From: Verrucomicrobiales bacterium
GTDB lineage: Bacteria > Verrucomicrobiota > Verrucomicrobiia > Methylacidiphilales > JAAUTS01
Length of the DNA: 33,643 nucleotides
Assembly (NCBI GenBank): GCA_031266335.1
Contig: JAISBF010000047.1
Coordinates: forward strand, 1-33,643
Direction: 5' to 3'
Below, piece by piece: positions 1 to 6,866 of this stretch. The notes under the pieces are model-generated. The model ran no database searches. It saw only the letters and a list, made by a program, of their open reading frames with translations, and was not told where the DNA came from. Position numbers and translations under genes: made by a program. How positions within the stretch are numbered: position 1 is the stretch's first letter; each line of letters starts with the position of its first letter.

Positions 1-2
1 CG

Positions 3-419
3 TGGCCGCGCTTCACCCGCAACCAATCCGAGCAATTTGAAGCGCGCCTCGTGCCCGTCACCATCAGCGCCTCCCCCTCCATCTTCTTCCGCGACATGAC
101 CGGCACCGTGGCCCCCATCGTCATCTCCCACGGCGAAGGCCGCGCCGATTTTTCCCAACACGGCGACCGCGCCCGCGTCCCCATCGCCATGCGCTACACC
201 GACCACCACGGCGCGCCCACCGAGCGCTATCCGTACAACCCGAACGGCAGCCCCGAAGGCATCGCCGGCGTGACCACGGACGACGGCCGCGTCACCGCCC
301 TCATGCCGCACCCCGAACGCGCCATCCGCACCGCGCAACTCAGCTGGCACCCCGCCGCCTGGGGCGAAGCCAGCCCCTGGCTGCGCCCCTTCCAGAACGC
401 GCGGGTGTGGGTGGGATGA
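3..419 (+). CDS. purL: Phosphoribosylformylglycinamidine synthase, C-terminal glutaminase part (5' truncated by window)
   Basis: In-frame translation from nt 3: WPRFTRNQSEQFEARLVPVTI...SHGEGR...YPYNPNGSPEGIAGVTTDDGRVTALMPHPERAIR, typical of the PurL GATase domain. Confidence 0.93.
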   Translation, partial: WPRFTRNQSEQFEARLVPVTISASPSIFFRDMTGTVAPIVISHGEGRADFSQHGDRARVPIAMRYTDHHGAPTERYPYNPNGSPEGIAGVTTDDGRVTALMPHPERAIRTAQLSWHPAAWGEASPWLRPFQNARVWVG

Positions 420-439
420 ACGGGCGCGCTTCCCCCTGC

Positions 440-591
440 AACGCTGAACTACCCCGTCCGCCTGCGCGGACACCCCTTCACGGAAGGGGAATCGCTGACG
501 CGGCAACACTCCCCCCCGACTAATGCCCCCGCGCGAGCAAAATTCCCCTTCCGTGAAGGGGTGGCGCGGAGCGACGGGGTAGTTCAGCGTT
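440..591. repeat. Paired inverted repeat element, family I, locus 1
   Basis: Left arm AACGCTGAACTACCCCGTCCGCCTGCGCGGACACCCCTTCACGGAAGGGGAAT; right arm AATTCCCCTTCCGTGAAGGGGTGGCGCGGAGCGACGGGGTAGTTCAGCGTT. Confidence 0.95.
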
Positions 592-607
592 GCGTGCTGT
601 CCGCAGC

Positions 608-776
608 GTGTCGAACCCCACCCTGCAACGATTTTCCCGACCCCCCGACATCGGGAACCCCACTCCGCAACGATTTTCCCGACCTCCCGACATCGGGAAC
701 CCCACTCCGCAGCGATTTTCCCGACCTCCCGACATCGGGAACCCCACTCCGCAGCGATTTTCCCGACCTCCCGAAA
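608..776 (+). repeat. Tandem array A: 4 units of 42 bp
   Basis: Unit CGGGAACCCCACTCCGCARCGATTTTCCCGACCTCCCGACAT repeated contiguously; contains the palindrome TCCCGACATCGGGA. Confidence 0.95.
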
Positions 777-830
777 AATTAACCCGCAAAAAAAGATTGC
801 AGAACTGTACCAAACAGACAAGATGAACCA

Positions 831-1598
831 GTGAAACTTATCAAACCTATCTTTAACGAATACAAAGCCCTCGAAATCTACGAATACATCAAGGAGACGT
901 TAGAGGACTTAAAGAAAACCAACTTCGTCAACGGCGCCCTCCAGTCGCTCTATAACCAAGTCGAGCCGGCGTTCACCTTGTACGACCAAGCCACCTACCA
1001 CGACCGCGCCCTGCCCCTCACCGACGAGTTGAAAAAGCACGACACCGCGCGCGACCACGCCTACACCGGCCTGCACTACACCTTCCGCGGCCTGACCTAC
1101 CACTACAACACCGCCTACGCCGAGGCCGCGCGGGTCTTGCTCGGCGTGTTCAAAAAATACCCCGCCGCCACCCGCGAGGGCTATAACGAGGAGAGCGGCA
1201 TCATCGCCAACCTGTGCCAAGACCTGCTCACCGCCCGCACCCCGGGCCGCGTCGCCCTGGACACGCTGGACACCACCGACCTGCGGCTGCTCAAATGGGT
1301 GGAAAACCTGCGCGAGCACAACACCCAATTCGGCAAACTGATGGACGAGCGCTACGCCGACCTGGGCAAGGCCGCCGCCGTCCCGTTAATCAAAGACACG
1401 CGCCCGGCGGCAGTAACGGGCATCGTGACCATCCTGGAAAAAATCGCCGCCCTGGTCACCGCCGACGTGAACCTGGCCATCACCGAACCGCTACTCGCCC
1501 AAATCAACCAACGCACGGAGAAATACAACACCGTCGCCCGCGCCCGCCGCAAACGGCATGAGGACGCGGAGGCTGATGAGATAAGCCCTGAACGCTGA
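831..1598 (+). CDS. DUF6261-like hypothetical protein
   Basis: 255 aa, GTG start; pattern HDTARDHAYTGLHYTFRGLTYHYNTAYAEAARVLLGVFKKYP..GYNEESGIIANLCQDL...LLKWVENLREHNTQFGKLMDERY resembles DUF6261 from memory. Confidence 0.7.
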   Translation: MKLIKPIFNEYKALEIYEYIKETLEDLKKTNFVNGALQSLYNQVEPAFTLYDQATYHDRALPLTDELKKHDTARDHAYTGLHYTFRGLTYHYNTAYAEAARVLLGVFKKYPAATREGYNEESGIIANLCQDLLTARTPGRVALDTLDTTDLRLLKWVENLREHNTQFGKLMDERYADLGKAAAVPLIKDTRPAAVTGIVTILEKIAALVTADVNLAITEPLLAQINQRTEKYNTVARARRKRHEDAEADEISPER

Positions 1599-1778
1599 GA
1601 CACTCCGTCCGCTGGCGCGCCCCCCTCTGCGCGAGGGGAATTAACATGAGCAAATTCCCCTTCCGTGAAGGGGTGTCCGCGTAGGCGGACGGGGTAGTTC
1701 AGCGTTAAGGGCAATACCAAAACCGAACGCTAAACTACCCCGTCGGCTTGCGCCGCCACCCCTTCACGGAAGGGGAAT
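1591..1778. repeat. Family I inverted repeat, locus 2 (three arms)
   Basis: Arms AACGCTGAGACACTCCGTCCGC...CCCCTCTGCGCGAGGGGAATT, AAATTCCCCTTCCGTGAAGGGGTGTCCGCGTAGGCGGACGGGGTAGTTCAGCGTT and AACGCTAAACTACCCCGTCGGCTTGCGCCGCCACCCCTTCACGGAAGGGGAAT. Confidence 0.93.
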
Positions 1779-1827
1779 ACGCTGCCGCGGGAGGCTGGGG
1801 CGGTGGGGGGCGGGGTCAGCGCTGCCT

Positions 1828-2055
1828 TCAAGCGCGGCGGCGGAACAACTCCGCGCCTTTTTCATCAATATGCCGGCGCAGATTCGCGTTGGTGAGTTGT
1901 TCGTAGGCGATTAAGTCCAGTTCCACCGGCAAATTAAACTCGGTCAACGCGACGTGTAATTTGACGAGGTCGCTGACGGTGAGGTCGTCGCCGAACAAAG
2001 CGAGGTCAATGTCCGAGGCGGGACGGAAGGTGCCCAGCGCGCGCGAGCCGAACAA
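1828..2055 (-). CDS. Minimal nucleotidyltransferase-domain protein (MNT/KNTase-like), possibly N-terminally truncated
   Basis: LFGSRALGTFRPASDIDLALFGDD matches the GSRARG..SDxDL signature; only a TTG start and no N-terminal helix before it. Confidence 0.7.
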   Translation of the reverse strand: MFGSRALGTFRPASDIDLALFGDDLTVSDLVKLHVALTEFNLPVELDLIAYEQLTNANLRRHIDEKGAELFRRRA

Positions 2056-2072
2056 TACCGCCTTGGTGATTT

Positions 2073-4598
2073 TTATTTTGCGGCAGTCTTTTTGGCGGGA
2101 CGGCGCGGGGTGGTCTCGCGCGGGGGGAATTCAAAGCCGGTTTTGCCGTCGGGTTGCAGGACCAGGTAGGCTTTGAACGGGCGGTGGGTGCGTTTGCTGA
2201 TGAAGCCGGTTAGTAAATCGGTCTTGCCGGTGGCGAGGAGTTTGGTCACTTGCTCGCGGGTGATTTCTTGTTCGAGGATTTTGTGGCCCATGCGGAAGCT
2301 GTCTTTGCCGCTGCGGGTTTCACCGTCGGCGGGTTCGGTGATGTAGGCGTTGGGGGTCTCGAAGATGCGGCGTTTGGTGACGGGGCAGCGGCCCAGCGGG
2401 GTTTGGTCGCTGAAGTCGGGGGCTTGGTCGTGGCCGGGGTTGGCGGCATTGGCGGCGTGGCCCCAGTCGAGGGTGATTTCTTTGTTGTCGTCGAGGCGGA
2501 CGTAGGCGCTGAAGGGGCGGCCCATGCGGTTTTTGAAGTCGTCCAGCGGGCCGACGACGCGGTGGGCGAGCAGTTCGGCGATTTCGTTCTCGGCCATGAC
2601 GCGGCCGGCGATGATTTTCGGCGCGATGAAGGTGCCGTCCGCGGTGCGGTAGTCTTTCAGGGTTTTAATCATCTTTTGCCCGCTGAAGGGGTCGGTTAGC
2701 CGGGTGTCGTGCAGGATGACTTCGCTAGGGTCGCCGCTGCGGCGGATGCGGTCGATGATGTCACGGGTGGTGCCTTCAATTTCGCTCATAAATTTCTCGC
2801 GGGTCAGTTGTTGGTGTTCGATTTGCTTGAGCTTGTACTCCCATTCGCCGGTGAGTTCGGGCGAGGAGAGCGCGGTGATGTTTAATTGGCCGAGGGTTTC
2901 CAGCAGGTCGAACGCTTTCACCGTCGGCTTGAGTTCGCGGCCCTGGCGGTCGATGTATTTCTCGGTGATGAGGCCCTCGATGATGGCGGCGCGCGTGGCG
3001 GGGGTGCCGAGGCCTTTCTCCGACATGGCCTCGCGCAATTCCTCGTCCTCGACCAGTTTGCCGGCGCCTTCCATCGCGGAGAGCAGCGTCGCTTCCGAGA
3101 AGCGCGCGGGGGGGCGGGTCACGTCTTCGCGGAGGTCCAGTTCCTTGGTGGCGACTTGCTCGCCGTTGGTGACGGGGGGCAGGGACTGGCGCTCATCGTC
3201 AGCGGGTTGTTCCTCGCGGCCGTAGATGGCGAGCCAGCCGGCTTCCTTGAGTACTTTGCCCTCGACTTTGAAGGCGTGCCCGGCGACGCGGGTGACGCGG
3301 GTGGTGACTTCAAACACGGCGGGCGGGAAGAAGACGGCCATGAAGCGCCGGGCGACCAGGGTGTAGATTTTCGCCTCGGTCTCGTTGAACTTGGCGGTGG
3401 GCGGGGCCTCCGGCGTGGGGATGATGGCGAAGTGGTCGGAGATTTTGGCGTTGTTGAAGATGCGTTGGTTCGGGCGCACCCAGTTGTTGGCGAGGATTTT
3501 CTCGGCGAATGGCGCGAGCGTCGGCGCGGGCAGGCGGCCCAGTGTGGCGCGGACGGTGGCGAGGTAATCCTCCGGCAGGTAGCGGCTGTCGGTGCGCGGG
3601 TAGGTCAGCGCCTTGTGTCTTTCGTAGAGTGATTGGGCGACGGACAGCGTCATGCGCGCGGGGAAGCCGAACTTGTTGTTGGCCTCGCGCTGCAACGAGG
3701 TGAGGTCGAACAGCAGCGGGGAGAGTTGCGTGGCGGGTTTGCTTTTTTCCTCGACGATGCCGGGCTGGCCGGCGCAGGCGCTGACGATGGCGTCGGCCTG
3801 GGCGCGCGTCCAGATGCGCTCGGCTTTTTCGAGGCGCTTGTCGCTGCCCTCGTCATCGTTGGCGGCGGTCTTTTTGAACTGCTCGTTGAACCAGCGGCTC
3901 GGATAATCGCCGGCGGCGGCGGCGAACCGCGCGTGGATTTCCCAGAACGGGCGCGGCTGGAAGCGTTGGATTTGTTCCTCGCGCTTGACGAGGACGGCCA
4001 GCGTCGGCGTCTGCACGCGGCCCACCGTGGTCTTGTTAAACCCGCCGCCCTTGGAGTTGAACGACGTCAGCGCGCGCGTGCCGTTGATGCCGATGAGCCA
4101 GTCGGCCTCGGAACGGCATTGCGCCGCCGCCGCCAGTGGCCGCAGCTCCTCGTCGGAGCGCAGGTGCTGGAACCCGCCGCGGATGGAGTCGGGCGTCATG
4201 GATTGCAGCCACAGCCGGCGGATGGGCTTGCGCACCTTCGCCAGTTGCACGATGTAGCGGAAAATCAACTCACCCTCGCGCCCGGCGTCGCACGCGTTAA
4301 TCAGCGTGTCCACGTCCTTGCGCGTCGCCAGCCGCTTGAGCAACTTAAACCGCGCCGCGGTGCGCTCGATGGGATTTAACGCGAAGTGCGCGGGGATGAC
4401 CGGCAGGTTGGCGATGTTCCACTTGCCGCGCTTCGGGTCGGCGTCGCCCGCGCTGATTTCCACCAAATGCCCGATGGCCGAGGAAATGACATAGTCATCG
4501 TTCTCGAAAAAATCCTTCTCCTTCGTAAACTTGCCCAGCGCCTTGGCGAGGTCGCCCGCCACGCTCGGCTTTTCCGCGATAATCAACGCTTTGCCCAT
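2073..4598 (-). CDS. topB: DNA topoisomerase III (TopB-like type IA topoisomerase)
   Basis: MGKALIIAEKPSVAGDLAKALG..., NACDAGREGELIFRYI, KTTVGRVQTPTLAVLVKRE, LTYPRTDSRYLPEDY, C-terminal repeat modules. The ATG at 4598 is preferred over the longer ORF. Confidence 0.93.
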   Translation of the reverse strand: MGKALIIAEKPSVAGDLAKALGKFTKEKDFFENDDYVISSAIGHLVEISAGDADPKRGKWNIANLPVIPAHFALNPIERTAARFKLLKRLATRKDVDTLINACDAGREGELIFRYIVQLAKVRKPIRRLWLQSMTPDSIRGGFQHLRSDEELRPLAAAAQCRSEADWLIGINGTRALTSFNSKGGGFNKTTVGRVQTPTLAVLVKREEQIQRFQPRPFWEIHARFAAAAGDYPSRWFNEQFKKTAANDDEGSDKRLEKAERIWTRAQADAIVSACAGQPGIVEEKSKPATQLSPLLFDLTSLQREANNKFGFPARMTLSVAQSLYERHKALTYPRTDSRYLPEDYLATVRATLGRLPAPTLAPFAEKILANNWVRPNQRIFNNAKISDHFAIIPTPEAPPTAKFNETEAKIYTLVARRFMAVFFPPAVFEVTTRVTRVAGHAFKVEGKVLKEAGWLAIYGREEQPADDERQSLPPVTNGEQVATKELDLREDVTRPPARFSEATLLSAMEGAGKLVEDEELREAMSEKGLGTPATRAAIIEGLITEKYIDRQGRELKPTVKAFDLLETLGQLNITALSSPELTGEWEYKLKQIEHQQLTREKFMSEIEGTTRDIIDRIRRSGDPSEVILHDTRLTDPFSGQKMIKTLKDYRTADGTFIAPKIIAGRVMAENEIAELLAHRVVGPLDDFKNRMGRPFSAYVRLDDNKEITLDWGHAANAANPGHDQAPDFSDQTPLGRCPVTKRRIFETPNAYITEPADGETRSGKDSFRMGHKILEQEITREQVTKLLATGKTDLLTGFISKRTHRPFKAYLVLQPDGKTGFEFPPRETTPRRPAKKTAAK

Positions 4599-4600
4599 AG

Positions 4601-5698
4601 TTAATCCGTCTTCACAAAATATTTTCCCGGCAACTGGCGCGCCAGCCGCCGCATTTCCAAGCGCAGCAGGGTAGAGGACATCCGCGCCGATGGCAACCCG
4701 CATTTTCGCGTCAGCTCGTCAAGGTGCGTTTCCTCCACCCCCAGCGTCTCCATAATCAGCCGCTCCTCATCCGTCAAATCCGCCGGCAGCGGGCGGCGCG
4801 GCGCGCTGATGGCGGACTTGGGCAACAGAAACTCGAACTCCGCCAGAATGTCGTCCACCGATTCCACCAACTTCGCGCCCTCCTTGATGAGCCGGTGGCA
4901 GCCCTTCGACTGCAGGTGGTCAATCCGCCCCGGCACCGCGAACACCTGCCGCCCCTGCTCCACCGCCATCCGCGCCGTGATGAGCGCCCCGCTGTGCTCG
5001 CCCGCCTCAATCACCAACACCCCGCCGCTCAAGCCGCTGACGATGCGGTTGCGCATCGGAAAAGTTCGCTTGTCCGGCGGCGTCCCCAACGGAAACTCCG
5101 ACACCAACAACCCGCCGTGCTCCACCAGCGCGTCCGCCAGCGCCTGATTCTCCGGCGGATACATCAAGTCCAGCGAGCAACCCAGCACCGCGATAGTCCG
5201 CCCCCGCGCCGCCAGCGCCCCCTGATGCGCCGCCGTGTCAATGCCGCGCGCCAGCCCGCTCGTCACCGGCAGCCCCGCGTAAGCCGTTTGATAGGACAAT
5301 TTTTTCGCCGTCTCCAACCCGTAGGGCGAAGTCCGCCGCGACCCCACCACACTGATGCCGCGCCGGCTGGCGGCGGCGAGGTCACCCTTGTAATACAACA
5401 CCAGCGGCGGGTCGTAAATCTCCGCCAATTGCCTCGGATACCGTTCATCCGCGCAATCCAGCACGCTGATATTCAACTCCCCCAGCCGCCGCAATTCCTC
5501 CGCCAAGTCAAAATGCTGCTCCCACTCCCGCAGCGACCGCGCGACTTTTGGCCCGATACCGTCCACCGCCGCCAACGCCGACATTGACTGCAAGAAAATC
5601 CGCTCCACCGCCCCGAACGCCTCCACCAATTTCCTGACCCGCACCGGCCCAATCAACCGCAAGCTGTTCAAGACCAGATAACATTCCAACCGTTCCAT
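4601..5698 (-). CDS. dprA: DNA-processing protein DprA
   Basis: ISVVGSRRTSPYGLETAKKLSYQTAYAGLPVTSGLARGIDTAAHQGAL...PMRNRIVSGLSGGVLVIEAGEHSGALITARMAVEQGRQVFAVPG. Confidence 0.96.
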   Translation of the reverse strand: MERLECYLVLNSLRLIGPVRVRKLVEAFGAVERIFLQSMSALAAVDGIGPKVARSLREWEQHFDLAEELRRLGELNISVLDCADERYPRQLAEIYDPPLVLYYKGDLAAASRRGISVVGSRRTSPYGLETAKKLSYQTAYAGLPVTSGLARGIDTAAHQGALAARGRTIAVLGCSLDLMYPPENQALADALVEHGGLLVSEFPLGTPPDKRTFPMRNRIVSGLSGGVLVIEAGEHSGALITARMAVEQGRQVFAVPGRIDHLQSKGCHRLIKEGAKLVESVDDILAEFEFLLPKSAISAPRRPLPADLTDEERLIMETLGVEETHLDELTRKCGLPSARMSSTLLRLEMRRLARQLPGKYFVKTD

Positions 5699-5798
5699 TA
5701 TTCCCCCAACATATCACTATCAGCGGTGAAATCGACCCCGTTTTTGTAAACATTGTCATCGGATGATGAACAATGCCAACCGCCATTCACCACCACCA

Positions 5799-5920
5799 AA
5801 TTCCCCTTCCGTGAAGGGGTGGCCGCGGAGCGGACGGGGTAGTTCAGCGTTCGGTTTTGGCAGTTTCTGTAACGCTGAACTACCCCGTCGCTCCGCGCCA
5901 CCCCTTCACGGAAGGGGAAT
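5799..5920. repeat. Family I paired inverted repeat, locus 3
   Basis: AATTCCCCTTCCGTGAAGGGGTGGCCGCGGAGCGGACGGGGTAGTTCAGCGTT...AACGCTGAACTACCCCGTCGCTCCGCGCCACCCCTTCACGGAAGGGGAAT. Confidence 0.96.
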
Positions 5921-6065
5921 TCGGCTCGCGGGGGAAACCTCCGCAGACTCTGAGCGCAGCCCTGACGGGGGGGAAGGGTACTCGGCCAATGTTATGATGA
6001 ATTACCATATAACTAGTTCTTGGCGTCTCTGCGGCTCTGCGCGAGGTTTGCTTTTTTTGGGTTCT

Positions 6066-6083
6066 ATCAAGCTATAGCTTGAT
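6066..6083. terminator. Perfect 18-bp palindrome at the 3' end of the EIIA-like gene
   Basis: ATCAAGCTATAGCTTGAT is self-reverse-complementary and includes the stop codon of the minus-strand gene. The terminator role is inferred. Confidence 0.5.
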
Positions 6084-6866
6084 GGCCAGGCAATCATGCG
6101 CCGCGCGGTCAGGTTGGTAGCTGGCGGTGGCGCGGAGCAGGACGCGGACGCCTTGCGTCTCGAATTGCCCGCTGTTGGTCAGCTCGGCGGAAAGGGCGGG
6201 GTCTTTGCTTTCCAGCAAGTCCACCAAGGCGCGGTCCCGGCACAACACCAGTGACTTCAGGCCCGGCGCGACGATGACGGTCAGCGGGATGACCCGGTTG
6301 GTGAAGTCCAGCGGCGTGGTGGCGAGGGCGGCGGCTTTTTCCAACTCGGTATGCTTGACTTCGAGTTGAATCATGCGCGCCTTGGCCTCGGGGACGGCGC
6401 ATTCGGCGGCGGCGCTGATGGCGTCGAGCAGACGATGCCGCGCGTCGGCGAGGTCGTCGAGGGATTTCAGGTCTTGCAACGCGGGCTGGGTTTGGATGGC
6501 TTTCGCCAAGGATGAAATTTCCTTAAGATAGGCGTTCTTCTGCGTGTCGGGCACGTAGTACATCACGACGATGTGGATTTTTCCGCCGTCGGCGGCGCCG
6601 TAGTCAATGCCGGCGGGACTCCAGCCGACGGCGCAGAACAGGTGGCCGTCCACGGTGCTGCGCGCGTGGGGGCAGGCCCAGCCTTTGCCGATGCCGGTGT
6701 TGTAGGATTGCTCGCGGGCGAGGACGCTCTCGGTGATGCCGCCCTCGACGCCGATGTCGGGTATCGCCTCGATGAGCGTGGCGAGGTATTCCAGCGCTTT
6801 GGTTTTATTGTTGTCCGGCAGTTCAATCAACCGCCCGTCCTGCAACGCATCAAGCAAACTTCTCAT
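6072..6866 (-). CDS. PTS EIIA (fructose/nitrogen type)-like protein
   Basis: VLAREQSYNTGIGKGWACPHARSTVDGHLFCAVG resembles the EIIA type-2 active-site region (R-E..TGIG.G.A.PHAR). Confidence 0.8.
   Translation of the reverse strand: MRSLLDALQDGRLIELPDNNKTKALEYLATLIEAIPDIGVEGGITESVLAREQSYNTGIGKGWACPHARSTVDGHLFCAVGWSPAGIDYGAADGGKIHIVVMYYVPDTQKNAYLKEISSLAKAIQTQPALQDLKSLDDLADARHRLLDAISAAAECAVPEAKARMIQLEVKHTELEKAAALATTPLDFTNRVIPLTVIVAPGLKSLVLCRDRALVDLLESKDPALSAELTNSGQFETQGVRVLLRATASYQPDRAAHDCLAIKL

Noticed and set aside
608-776. Array A as CRISPR or as a repeat-protein gene (GTPLRSDFPDLPTS repeats)
   Set aside because: No unique spacers; ORFs through it exist in several frames on both strands because the unit length is a multiple of 3, so the coding reading is probably spurious.
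2250-2699. Long antisense ORFs across topB, mgtA, plsX-fabH and others (e.g. 7370-9529, 19930-21978)
   Set aside because: Typical shadow ORFs of GC-rich genes; the opposite strand matches well-known families.
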